NCBI RefSeq assembly: GCF_000974985.2
Contig: NZ_LAVA02000097.1
Location: forward strand, 182,424 to 246,423
Source of the DNA: Streptomyces mangrovisoli
GTDB lineage: Bacteria; Actinomycetota; Actinomycetes; Streptomycetales; Streptomycetaceae
Length of the DNA: 64,000 nt
Reading direction: 5' to 3'
The position numbers were made by a program, and so were the translations under genes. This document shows, piece by piece, positions 25,374-33,143 of the stretch (position 1 is the stretch's first letter; each line of letters starts with the position of its first letter). The notes under the pieces were generated by a model. It was given only the letters and a program-made list of their open reading frames with translations. It had not been told where the DNA came from and ran no database searches.

Positions 25374-25796
25374 GTGGCTCAGTACGCCATCCTCATCTAC
25401 GCGAAGACGCACGCCGACGCGGCCGAGGCCGCCCCCGGGGCGCGTGCGGCCCATGACCGCCACTTCGAGGAGTTGGTGCGCTCCGGCGCCCTGGTCGCGG
25501 CCTTCGCGCTGCATCCCGCCGCCGACACGGCGACCTCGGTCCGCGGGGACGTGGTGACGGACGGGCCGTTCATCGACGCCAAGGAGGTCGTCGCCGGGAT
25601 CGCCGTCGTCGAGGCGCCCGACCTGGACGCCGCGTTGGAGATCGCGCGGGCCAATCCCGCCACGTGGCAGGGGGGCGGCGTCGAAGTACGGCCCGTCGAG
25701 GGCGGCTTCGTCGCGGAACGGGCCGGTGACGGCGGGCGCGCCGGGGATCGGCCCGCCGCGGGCCGCTCCGTCGCCGATCGTCCCGCCGCGACATGA
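25374..25796 (+). CDS. DGPF (YCII-related) domain protein, ECF42 partner
   Basis: The protein has 140 residues from GTG 25374 with GGAAGGA upstream. The fold is ferredoxin-like: AQYAILIYAKT, HDRHFEELVRSGALVAAFALHP, then VVTDGPFIDAKEVVAGIAVVEAPDLDAALEIA. The TDGPF motif names the DGPF family. The last 30 residues are a Gly/Arg/Ala tail. Its ATGA stop overlaps the sigma gene. DGPF proteins are conserved partners of ECF42 sigma factors and common targets of them; their biochemical role is not settled. Confidence 0.9.
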   Translation: MAQYAILIYAKTHADAAEAAPGARAAHDRHFEELVRSGALVAAFALHPAADTATSVRGDVVTDGPFIDAKEVVAGIAVVEAPDLDAALEIARANPATWQGGGVEVRPVEGGFVAERAGDGGRAGDRPAAGRSVADRPAAT

Positions 25797-27229
25797 CATC
25801 ACCGGCAGCGGTCGCGACGGCGCTCGCGGACGCGCACCGTCGCGGGTGGGCCCTCGCGCTCGCCGCGACGGCGCGGGTCTCCCGCGACCTGGAGGTGGCT
25901 GAGGAGTGCGTGCAGGAGGCGTACGCCGCGGCCCTGGCGAGCTGGGCCCGCGACGGGATCCCGAGGAACCCGGAGGCCTGGCTCACGGTGGCGGCCAAGC
26001 GCCGCGCCATGGACGCGGTACGACGCGAGCGGGCGTTCCGCTCCAAACTCCCGCTCCTGGTGGAGCCCGAGGAGTCGGAGCACGCGCCCGCCGTCGAGGA
26101 GGCGCCCGCCGTCCGGTCCGAGGACGTCGTCCCGGACGAGCGGCTGCGGCTCGTCTTCCTGTGCTGTCACCCGGCGCTGGCACCGGAAGCCCGGTTGGCC
26201 CTCACCCTGCGACTGGTCTGCGGGCTGCCGACGGCCGACATCGCCCGGGCGCTGCTGGTGTCGGAGGCCACGACGGCCGCCCGGATCACCCGGGCGAAGA
26301 AGAAGATCGCGGCTGCCCGCATCCCGTTCCGGCTGCCGAGCGCGGCCGAACTGCCGGATCGGCTGCGGGCCGTGCTCGGTGTGATCCATCTGCTGTTCAC
26401 CGCTGGGCACACCGCGCCGTCCGGCGCGTCCCTCGTGCGTCAGGACCTGGTGGACCAGTCGCTGCGGCTGGCCCGGATCCTGCGGGAGTTGATGCCGGAC
26501 GAGCGAGAGGTCCGAGGACTGCTGGCGCTGCTGCTGGTGACCGACGCCCGGCGTGCCACCCGGGTGGACGCCGACGGCCGCCTGCTGCGCCTGGAGGACC
26601 AGGACCGTTCGCTCTGGGACCGCCCGGCGATGGCCGAGGCGCACGACCTGATCGTGGCCGGACTGCGCGCCGGCCCGCCGGGCCGCTATCTGCTGCAGGC
26701 GGCGATCGCCTCGCTCTACGCCGAGGCACCGTCCTACGACCGGACGGACTGGCCGCAGATCGTGACCCTCTACGACGAGTTGCTGACGGTGTGGCCCTCG
26801 CCGGTGGTCGCGCTCAACCGTACGGTGGCACTGTCGATGGACCGAGGGCCGGCTCAAGCACTGGCCGCCGTCGAGGAGTTGGAGAGCGACGGCCGATTCG
26901 CGAGCTACCCGTACCTGCCCGCGATCAAGGCGGACCTGCTGGGGCGGCTGGACCGTCCCGGGGAGGCCGCGATCGCCTACGGCCGGGCACTCGAACTGAC
27001 CGAGAACACCGCCGAACGCGAGTTCCTGACCCGACGCCTCGCCGATTCCCGCCGGATGCGCGGACCGCTCAACGGCGCGACACCCGAGCATGGTTCGGCA
27101 CACGTGCACAGCTCGGCTCGCGCGCATGGTTCGGCACCCGTGCACAGTTCGGCTCGCGCGCATGGTTCGGCACCCGTGCATGGTCCGGTGGCCGACGCGA
27201 CGACGGCCGCCGAACCGCCCGCCGAGTGA
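25793..27229 (+). CDS. ECF42-group RNA polymerase sigma factor with C-terminal TPR-like domain
   Basis: The protein has 478 residues. Region 2 is in the first 90 residues (VAEECVQEAYAAALASW, NPEAWLTVAAKRRAMDAVRRE). Region 4 is around 110-180 (LRLVFLCCHPALAPEARLALTLRLVCGLPTADIARALLVSEATTAARITRAKKKI). The long C-terminal part (about 200-420) has TPR-like helices, for example VVALNRTVALSMDRGPAQALAAVEEL and PGEAAIAYGRALELTEN. No anti-sigma gene is next to it; in ECF42 the C-terminal domain is considered to be needed for activity. It shares an operon with a DGPF gene behind a matching promoter. The last 55 residues include a His/Ser-rich repeat tail not expected in the family. Confidence 0.93.
   Translation: MTSPAAVATALADAHRRGWALALAATARVSRDLEVAEECVQEAYAAALASWARDGIPRNPEAWLTVAAKRRAMDAVRRERAFRSKLPLLVEPEESEHAPAVEEAPAVRSEDVVPDERLRLVFLCCHPALAPEARLALTLRLVCGLPTADIARALLVSEATTAARITRAKKKIAAARIPFRLPSAAELPDRLRAVLGVIHLLFTAGHTAPSGASLVRQDLVDQSLRLARILRELMPDEREVRGLLALLLVTDARRATRVDADGRLLRLEDQDRSLWDRPAMAEAHDLIVAGLRAGPPGRYLLQAAIASLYAEAPSYDRTDWPQIVTLYDELLTVWPSPVVALNRTVALSMDRGPAQALAAVEELESDGRFASYPYLPAIKADLLGRLDRPGEAAIAYGRALELTENTAEREFLTRRLADSRRMRGPLNGATPEHGSAHVHSSARAHGSAPVHSSARAHGSAPVHGPVADATTAAEPPAE
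27089..27194 (+). repeat. 36-bp tandem repeat coding a His-rich tail
   Basis: Three units start at 27089, 27125 and 27161 (the last partial). They code for HGSA(H/P)VHSSARA, adding a His/Ser-rich end to the ECF42 sigma factor. Units 1 and 2 differ at only a few bases. Confidence 0.85.
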
Positions 27230-27253
27230 CGGCAGAACGCCCGACCCGGGTCC

Positions 27254-27940
27254 TCAGGACGACGGGCGATCCGCTCCCCGCACCTGCGGGACCGGCAGGC
27301 GGAACAGGCCGCGGAGTCTGCGCAGTGCCTCCTCGTCGCCTGATGCCGACGCGGCCCCGGACTCGATGGCCTCCCCGAACGACAGGCCCTGGCCGGTCAC
27401 ACGGAGGAACGCCTCCTGGGAGATCGAGACGGTCACGTCCGGGCGTTGGGCCGGCCCGTGCAGCGCCTCGATGACGCCGTCGTCGATCCGGGCGTGGAAC
27501 AGCTCGTCGTCGATACGGAATTCGTAGACCGCGTGCAGCCCGGCGGCGGCCTCGGGCTCGAAGCAGGCGCGCAGGCCCAGCACCGCCCACCCCGGATGGA
27601 ACGTGTCGGTCTCGCGCAGGTCGGCCATCGCCCACTTCAGGCCCCAGCGGGCCAGTTCGAGGATCGCCGGTCCGAGCTCCTCCCCCGCCCGGGTGAGGGC
27701 GTACGCGGGCGTCCGGGCGGGCGGGGGCAACGTGACCTTCCGGGCCAGTCCCTCTCGTTCCAGGTGCTTGAGACGGGCGGCCAGCAGCCCGGTGCCGAGG
27801 CCGCGCAGGCTGGACTGGAGGTCGCCGAACCTCTTGGGCCCGGTCAGCAGCTCGCGGATCAGCAGCAGCGTCCAGCGCTCGCCGACGAGGTCGAGGGTGC
27901 GCGCGGTGGCGCAGTACTGGTTGTACGTTCGCTGTTCCAC
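27254..27940 (-). CDS. HxlR-family transcriptional regulator with C-terminal SCP2-like domain
   Basis: The protein has 228 residues. The winged helix (1-100) has the HxlR pattern: YCATARTLDLVGERWTLLLIRELLTGPKRFGDLQ, GLGTGLLAARLKHLEREGL. The second half (about 125-210) resembles a sterol-carrier/alkyl-sulfatase C-terminal fold (DDGVIEALHGPAQRPDVTVSISQEAFLRVTGQ), a combination common in actinobacteria and suited to binding a hydrophobic ligand. It lies 83 bp after the alpha/beta hydrolase gene on the same strand and may control that operon and the divergent Ohr gene. Confidence 0.9.
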   Translation of the reverse strand: MEQRTYNQYCATARTLDLVGERWTLLLIRELLTGPKRFGDLQSSLRGLGTGLLAARLKHLEREGLARKVTLPPPARTPAYALTRAGEELGPAILELARWGLKWAMADLRETDTFHPGWAVLGLRACFEPEAAAGLHAVYEFRIDDELFHARIDDGVIEALHGPAQRPDVTVSISQEAFLRVTGQGLSFGEAIESGAASASGDEEALRRLRGLFRLPVPQVRGADRPSS

Positions 27941-28023
27941 TACGTCATTCTAGACTTCGCGCTTCCGGTTCTTGAATCACGTACGTTCTTCCCGCGTTCC
28001 TCGGTGGTGCCCGGGTTCCTGCG

Positions 28024-28695
28024 TCATCCGAGGTCGAGAAGGATCCGGGCCAGCGGCTCCGGGTCGGTGAGCATCACGTCGTGCGGCCCGTCCAGGGGGT
28101 GCGTCCGGTACCCGAGGGCCGCGCCGAACCGGTCGAAGGGGAAGGTGCGCGGCCTGCACCACAGGGCGGTTCCGGGGATCTGCTCGACGGCCCCGCTCAG
28201 CCGGGTCGCCTCGGTGAAGCCGCGCAGCGGTTGCGGGCGCAGGCGCGAGGCCAGCCAGGCCGCGTCGTCGGGGTCGGTGACGCCGAACGCCGCGGGCGGC
28301 GGCGCCGGGATCCGCCGACCGTCCCCGAACGCCAGCGCCGCCGCACGGAGCGCGTCGACGAACGAGTCGGGGGCGAGGCCGAACAGGGCGGCGCCGTCGG
28401 GACCGGCCCAGCCGTCGACGAGTACGACATGACCGACGGCGTCGGGCCGCGTGTCGGCGGCCTGCCGGACGACGAGTCCCGCGTAGCTGTGCCCGACCAG
28501 CACGAGACGGCCCGGCTCCTGGAGGGAGTCGAGGGCGGCGACGACCGTCTCGGCGTGGTCGTGGAGCCCGCGGTCCCCGTCGGCGCCGAGGTCGGGCGTC
28601 ACCGTGCGCGCCCCGCCTGCGTGCAGCAGGGGCACGAGCCGCTCCCAGGCCCACGGGCCGTGCCAGGCACCGTGGACGAGCACGAAGGTGGTCAT
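28024..28695 (-). CDS. Alpha/beta hydrolase
   Basis: The protein has 223 residues: TFVLVHGAWHGPWAWERLVPLL (oxyanion-hole region HGAW) and the nucleophile elbow GHSYAG, then GPHDVMLTDP near the end, which supplies the catalytic His. It resembles the esterase/hydroxynitrile-lyase-like group often annotated as EstC. ATG 28695 overlaps the stop of the LLM gene (ATGA). Cytoplasmic, substrate unknown. Confidence 0.9.
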   Translation of the reverse strand: MTTFVLVHGAWHGPWAWERLVPLLHAGGARTVTPDLGADGDRGLHDHAETVVAALDSLQEPGRLVLVGHSYAGLVVRQAADTRPDAVGHVVLVDGWAGPDGAALFGLAPDSFVDALRAAALAFGDGRRIPAPPPAAFGVTDPDDAAWLASRLRPQPLRGFTEATRLSGAVEQIPGTALWCRPRTFPFDRFGAALGYRTHPLDGPHDVMLTDPEPLARILLDLG

Positions 28696-29652
28696 CGGTC
28701 ACTCTCCCCGCGCAGGAGGGGCAGAACCCGGTCGGCGAACTCCTCGAGTCCGGCGTCGTGGTCGTCGGTCGCCAGGCGGATGACGAGGTGGCGGGCGCCG
28801 GCCGCGACGTACTCCGCCAACCAGGCCGCGGCCTGGCGGGCGGTACCCGCGAACAGGGCCTGGACGGCGGCGACGAACTCCAGCGGGGCGCCGTAGTAGC
28901 GCTCGATGCTCGCCCGCATACGGTGCCGCGCCCGCCCCGGGTCCTCGTCCAGGCACAGCGTCGCGTACAGGGCCGGGGTGACACCACGGGGCGTCGCGCC
29001 CTGCTCGCCGGCGGCCCGGATCACCTCGCGCTCCTGCGCGTACGTCGTCGCCGCGGGCGGATAGGGAAGCCATCCGTCGGCGATGCGGGACACGCGCCGC
29101 AGCGCCGCTCCGCCCCCGCCCGCCAGCCAGACCGGCGGTCCGCCCGGGCGGTGCGGCGCGGGCGCGATCCGCACGTCCTCGAACGCGAAGTGCTCACCCC
29201 GGTACGACACCTGTCGCCCCGACCACAGCTGTCGCATGGCGTCGATCGACTCCTCCATACGGCTCGTACGGCGGGCGAATCCGACACCGACGGCCTCGAA
29301 CTGGGCCCGGGTGGCGGCGTTGGGGAACCCGCCGCCCATGCCCGCGATCAGGCGCCCCTCCGACAGCCGGTCCAGCGTGGCGAGTTGCTGCGCCAGCAGG
29401 AGGGGATGGCGCAGCGCCGGAAGGAGTACGGCCGTACCGAGCGCGACCCGTTCGGTGTCCCGGGCGGCGGCCGCGAGCACGAGCAGCGGATCCGCGCGCG
29501 GCCTGGTCACGGGGCTGTCGCCGGCCCAGACCGAGTCCAGCCCCCAGTCGCTCCGCCCGTCGCGCCTGGCCGACGAGCCGCCTCAGATCGTGCTCACCCG
29601 CCACGGCCCGGTCACGTGTCGGCAGCAGGTACCCGACCTTCAACTCCGCCAT
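28692..29652 (-). pseudogene. LLM-class flavin-dependent oxidoreductase, disrupted by a single-base frameshift
   Basis: From ATG 29652 (GGGAGGG just upstream) the protein begins MAELKVGYLLPTRDRAVAGEHDLRRLVGQARRAERLG. It then continues in another frame as DSVWAGDSPVTRPRADPLLVLAAAARDTERVALGTAVLLPALRHPLLLAQQLATLDRLSEGRLIAGMGGGFP, exactly the luciferase-like pattern. Removing one base from the five-C run at 29541-29545 restores an uninterrupted reading (RLGLDSVWAGD). Either the gene is inactive or the base is a sequencing error in a homopolymer. The downstream part can start at GTG 29510 but would lack the first barrel strands. It is first in a minus-strand operon with the alpha/beta hydrolase. 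Intact LLM enzymes oxidise small molecules using F420 or FMN. Confidence 0.85.
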
Positions 29653-29696
29653 CAGCCCTCCCGGCCGACCTCCGTCGACTACCTGATCGTAATCCA

Positions 29697-29731
29697 TTGA
29701 CTTCTTGTTTTTGAAGTGACAGGTTCATATT
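29697..29731 (+). promoter_or_regulatory. AT-rich promoter/operator region of the Ohr gene
   Basis: TTGACT at 29697 and CATATT at 29726 lie in an AT-rich patch, but their 23-bp spacing is too long for a standard promoter. An ACTTC (29700-29704) and GAAGT (29713-29717) inverted repeat overlaps the patch and could bind the HxlR protein or another regulator. Evidence is positional only. Confidence 0.3.
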
Positions 29732-29756
29732 CGCCTACCAGGAAAGGGAGTTCACG

Positions 29757-30185
29757 ATGACCGAGGCCCTGTACACGGCGCACGCGCAGGTCACCGGGGG
29801 CAGGAACGGGCACGGGCGCACGAGCGACGGGCGGCTCGACCTGGACCTGCGACAGCCCAAGGGGCTGGGCGGGGACGGCGAAGGCGTCAACCCCGAGCAG
29901 CTCTTCGCGATCGGCTACGCGGCCTGCTTCGGCACGACCCTCGACGTGCTCGGGCGGCGCGCCGAACTCACAGCGGACGACGCGGAGATCGACGCGGCGG
30001 TCTCCCTGGCCCCCGCCGAGGGCGGCCGCCTCCGGCTCGGCGTCGAGCTGCGGATCTCACTGCCCTCGCTCACCGACGAGCAGGCGACCGAACTGGCCGG
30101 CGCGGCCCACCAGGCATGTCCGTACTCCCGCGCCACCCGCGACAACATCGACGTGAGGCTGGTGGTCAACGGAACACCCCTGTGA
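29757..30185 (+). CDS. Organic hydroperoxide resistance protein (Ohr/OsmC family)
   Basis: The protein has 142 residues from ATG 29757 behind AAGGGAG. Ohr features: ALYTAHAQVTGGRNGHGRTSDGRLDLDLRQPK, NPEQLFAIGYAACFGTTLD with the first reactive Cys, and AHQACPYSRATRDNIDVRL with the second. These two Cys form the peroxidatic pair that reduces organic hydroperoxides with lipoylated proteins as donor. It is divergent from the LLM/hydrolase/HxlR operon; no OhrR-type MarR gene is adjacent, so the HxlR protein may regulate it. Confidence 0.93.
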   Translation: MTEALYTAHAQVTGGRNGHGRTSDGRLDLDLRQPKGLGGDGEGVNPEQLFAIGYAACFGTTLDVLGRRAELTADDAEIDAAVSLAPAEGGRLRLGVELRISLPSLTDEQATELAGAAHQACPYSRATRDNIDVRLVVNGTPL

Positions 30186-30307
30186 CGGCCGGACCCGCCT
30201 GACCCCTGCCCCCACGCGCACACCGCCCCGCATCCGCACCCGCCCCGCGCCCTCCCCCGGAGCGACGGCCGTCCGCCCGCCCCGGGCGCGGTCTTAGGAT
30301 TGCCGGC

Positions 30308-31285
30308 GTGATGGCAACAACCAGTGACATCGAGAAGGCGGCCGGAGTGCTGCGCGCCGGCGGCCTGCTCGCCCTTCCGACCGAGACGGTCTACGGCCTG
30401 GGCGCCGACGCCGAGAACCCCGCCGCGGTGGCGCGCACCTTCGAGGTCAAGGGACGTCCGCCCGACCACCCGCTGATCGTCCACCTCGGCGGCGCGGAAC
30501 ACCTGGACGGCTGGGTGCGGGACGTGCCCGCGACGGCGCGCCTGCTGGCCGAACGCTTCTGGCCCGGGCCGCTGACGCTGGTGCTGCGGCGCGGCGACCG
30601 CGTTCCCTACGAGGCGACGGGCGGCCTGGAGACGGTCGCCGTGCGGGTGCCCGACCACCCCGTCGCGCTCGCGCTGCTGTCGGCCTTCGGCGGCGGCGTG
30701 ACGGCCCCGTCCGCCAACCGGTTCGGCTCGGTCAGCCCCACGACGGCGGACGACGTCCGCGCCGAGCTGGGCGACAGCGTCGACTTCGTGCTGGACGGCG
30801 GCCGGTGCGAGGTCGGCGTCGAGTCGACCATCGTCGACGTCACGGGCGACACCCCGACCATCCTGCGGCCCGGCGGGGTGACGCGCGAGGACCTCGAAGC
30901 GGCGCTGGGGCGCCCCCTCGCCGTTCCCTCGACGAGCCGGGTCCGCGTCCCGGGCCAGCATCCGTCGCACTACGCGCCCCGCGCGCGGGTCGTCCTCGTG
31001 GAGCCGGAGAAGGTCGTCCACGAAGCGGAGCTGGCGCAGGAGTCGGGACACCGGGTGGGCGTCTTCGTCCCCGCCCCCTTCGGCGACACCGCGGTGAAGG
31101 CGCACGCGGTGGTGGCGGTCCCGGATTCGGCGGCGGCGTACGCCCGCGGTCTGTACGGGTTCCTTCGCGACCTCGACCAGCAGGGCTGCGACCTGATCAT
31201 CGCGTCCCTGCCCGCGGAGCGGGGACTGGGCCTGGCCATCGCCAACCGGCTCCGCCGCGCCGCGGGGCCCCGGGCCACCGACTGA
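30308..31285 (+). CDS. L-threonylcarbamoyladenylate synthase, Sua5/YrdC type
   Basis: The protein has 325 residues. Residues 1-205 are the YrdC domain (KAAGVLRAGGLLALPTETVYGLGADA, KGRPPDHPLIVH, RFWPGPLTLVL, VRVPDHPVALALL, GGVTAPSANRFGSVSPTTADDV). A C-terminal Sua5 domain (about 230-320) starts after PGQHPSHYAPRA. It makes threonylcarbamoyl-AMP from threonine, bicarbonate and ATP for t6A modification of ANN-decoding tRNAs. Streptomyces usually also carry an essential short copy near prfA, so this long form may be an extra copy; that cannot be checked here. GTG 30308 and ATG 30311 are both possible starts. Confidence 0.92.
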   Translation: MMATTSDIEKAAGVLRAGGLLALPTETVYGLGADAENPAAVARTFEVKGRPPDHPLIVHLGGAEHLDGWVRDVPATARLLAERFWPGPLTLVLRRGDRVPYEATGGLETVAVRVPDHPVALALLSAFGGGVTAPSANRFGSVSPTTADDVRAELGDSVDFVLDGGRCEVGVESTIVDVTGDTPTILRPGGVTREDLEAALGRPLAVPSTSRVRVPGQHPSHYAPRARVVLVEPEKVVHEAELAQESGHRVGVFVPAPFGDTAVKAHAVVAVPDSAAAYARGLYGFLRDLDQQGCDLIIASLPAERGLGLAIANRLRRAAGPRATD

Positions 31286-31389
31286 CCGACCGACGCGCCT
31301 CGCACCTTGACGGGACACCCGCCCCGTCGGGTGCGGGGCCCAGCCCCCTCCCCCATAAGGCTCTGCCCCCGCTCACCCATGACCCGATG

Positions 31390-31453
31390 CTAGCAACGCT
31401 AGACAATCGAGCGGCAGTAGTACTAGCGTTGCACCATCACCTAGCAGTGCTAG
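31390..31453 (+). promoter_or_regulatory. CTAG-type palindromic operator cluster
   Basis: Two 13-bp palindromes, CTAGCAACGCTAG (31390-31402) and CTAGCAGTGCTAG (31441-31453), flank CTAGCGTTGC (31423-31432). The latter is the exact inverse of GCAACGCTAG in the first site. The last palindrome ends 19 bp before the DUF1772 start. CTAG is rare in such GC-rich DNA, so four copies in 65 bp are unlikely by chance. No regulator gene is adjacent, so the binding protein is probably encoded elsewhere. Confidence 0.7.
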
Positions 31454-31471
31454 AACTCAGGAGGGGTCACC

Positions 31472-31915
31472 ATGCTCGGCACACTTGAGATCTTCACGAC
31501 CGTGATCGTCGGCGTGATGGTGGGGGTGGAGTTCGCCGTCGCCTTCGTCATGAACCCGATCCTCGACGCGCTCCCCGAGGACAGCACCCAGCTCGGCCAT
31601 GCCCACGGGGGCCGGATGCTCGGCGCCGTCATGCCGTTCTGGTACATCGGCTCGGTCGTCCTCGTGGCGATCTGGGCCGTCGCCGGACGCCACCACGACG
31701 GAGCGGGCCTGGTCGTCACCGCAGGCGCCCTGCTGATCCTCAGCGTGGTCATGTCGATCCTGCTCCTGGTCCCGATCAACAACCGGAACAAGACGTGGAC
31801 CCCGGAGAACCGTCCCGCCGACTGGAAGCAGCAGCTGAACCGCTGGAACCGCTTCCACTACGTCCGCGTCGCCGTCATCATCGCCGCCTTCGCCCTGCTG
31901 GCCACCGCCCGCTGA
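31472..31915 (+). CDS. DUF1772 (anthrone oxygenase-like) membrane protein
   Basis: The protein has 147 residues from ATG 31472 behind AGGAGGGG. There are four hydrophobic helices (about 6-30, 45-70, 80-102, 128-146). A conserved Asn/Trp-rich stretch before the last helix (VPINNRNKTWTPENRPADWKQQLNRWNRFHYVRV) is typical of DUF1772. Family members are small four-helix membrane proteins, some proposed as anthrone oxygenases. The upstream CTAG palindromes suggest tight repression. Confidence 0.88.
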   Translation: MLGTLEIFTTVIVGVMVGVEFAVAFVMNPILDALPEDSTQLGHAHGGRMLGAVMPFWYIGSVVLVAIWAVAGRHHDGAGLVVTAGALLILSVVMSILLLVPINNRNKTWTPENRPADWKQQLNRWNRFHYVRVAVIIAAFALLATAR

Positions 31916-32146
31916 GCGCGGGCGCCGCGGCCCGACGAGGAGTGGGCACTGCCGCACGGCAGCGCCCGGGTGCACCACGGCGAGGGCCGCCGGGGCGTGG
32001 TCAGGTCCGTCCCGACGGACAACGATCCCCATGCCCTCATGACCGCCGGCATCGGGGAGTGGGTCCTCGACCGGCCGCCCGACGGACCGGCCGCCCGACC
32101 CACGGCCCGCGGCCCCGCGAAACGAGCGCGGGCCCGGCGGACGGCG
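31916..32146. other. 231-bp convergent intergenic region
   Basis: No gene is supported here, and nothing specific was recognised apart from GC-rich palindromic stretches that could serve as terminators. Confidence 0.3.
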
Positions 32147-32917
32147 TCAGCCCGTGGGACGTATCGCCAGCAGCCGAGCCCCCGGGTCGATGCCGACCTC
32201 CTGAAGGCTGCGCGCGTCGTTCGGGTCCAGCCGGCGCGCACGCCGCCACGAACGGCCGACTTCCGTGAAGATCCGGCCGGTCGCCGCGTCGCGGAGCACC
32301 CACTCGAGGCCGTAGGACTCGATGTCGACGTATTCACGGATCGATACATAGATCGTGTCGAGCAGATCACTGACCGTCATGGAGTCCACCGGGAAGCTGA
32401 GCACCTTCGTCTCTATGCTCGCCTCGATGCCGCTCAGGTCGATCTCCACCGAGCGCCGCTGGAAGTCCTGTCGCGCGGCCCGGACGGCCTCCTCGACCAG
32501 CGCCTGCGGCCGCGCGCGGTCCTCCAGGGGCAGCCGCGGCACGACTACCTCGGTCAGCGCGGTGCGCACCGCCGTCTCGACATTCTCCCAACTCCTGCCG
32601 GCACTTGACGAGATCGCCGCCACGTAGGTCTCGATGCTCGGCGGATCGGAATAGTCCTTCGGCGCGTACAGCACGAAGGGCCGGGTGAGCAGGATGCGGA
32701 AGAACGCGACGGCCACCGCCGAGGGGAAGGCCACGGAGAAGACCGCGAGCATGCCCTGGATCCAGCCGTGGGCCTGCGAGGCGGCCACACCGACGGTGAC
32801 CTCCGCCAGGCCCAGGAACAGCGAGATGATCCACAGCGGGTTCAGCACCCGCCCGGGCGGGGCTTCGGGAGTGGCCTCCCGCGGCTCCGGTGTCCTCGGC
32901 TCCGGTGTCCTCGTCAC
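32147..32917 (-). CDS. Two-helix membrane protein with possible ubiquitin-like C-terminal domain
   Basis: The protein has 256 residues from GTG 32917 (AAGGGG upstream); a longer frame reaches 32947. A Pro/Glu-rich cytoplasmic start is followed by two membrane helices (about 28-48 and 55-80), then a Ser/Glu-rich helical region. The last ~95 residues (EIDLSGIEASIETKVLSFPV through SLQEVGIDPGARLLAIRPTG) have the strand-helix-strand pattern of beta-grasp proteins. They end in the LxxxGIxxGxxLxxxxP block seen in YukD/EsaB-like ubiquitin folds and stop in Gly. No family was recognised with certainty. It is a single gene, divergent from the hemopexin-like gene. Confidence 0.65.
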   Translation of the reverse strand: MTRTPEPRTPEPREATPEAPPGRVLNPLWIISLFLGLAEVTVGVAASQAHGWIQGMLAVFSVAFPSAVAVAFFRILLTRPFVLYAPKDYSDPPSIETYVAAISSSAGRSWENVETAVRTALTEVVVPRLPLEDRARPQALVEEAVRAARQDFQRRSVEIDLSGIEASIETKVLSFPVDSMTVSDLLDTIYVSIREYVDIESYGLEWVLRDAATGRIFTEVGRSWRRARRLDPNDARSLQEVGIDPGARLLAIRPTG

Positions 32918-33143
32918 AACAGCCCCTTCACACCGTCCCGTTCGCATCCGCGCCTACGGTAGTGGGATCTCCCCCGGTACGGCCGGACAGGCGGAAAGCC
33001 GGAAAGCCGGAAACCCGGCCGCACATACGCGAGGCGTGGCGTCATCGCCGGTTCCGGCTGCGTTTGCGTGTCACGTCGCCGGAGAGAACCATGGCTTACA
33101 TAGCGCACGGCCGGTACCTGACGCCTTTGTAAGGAGCCGTGTC

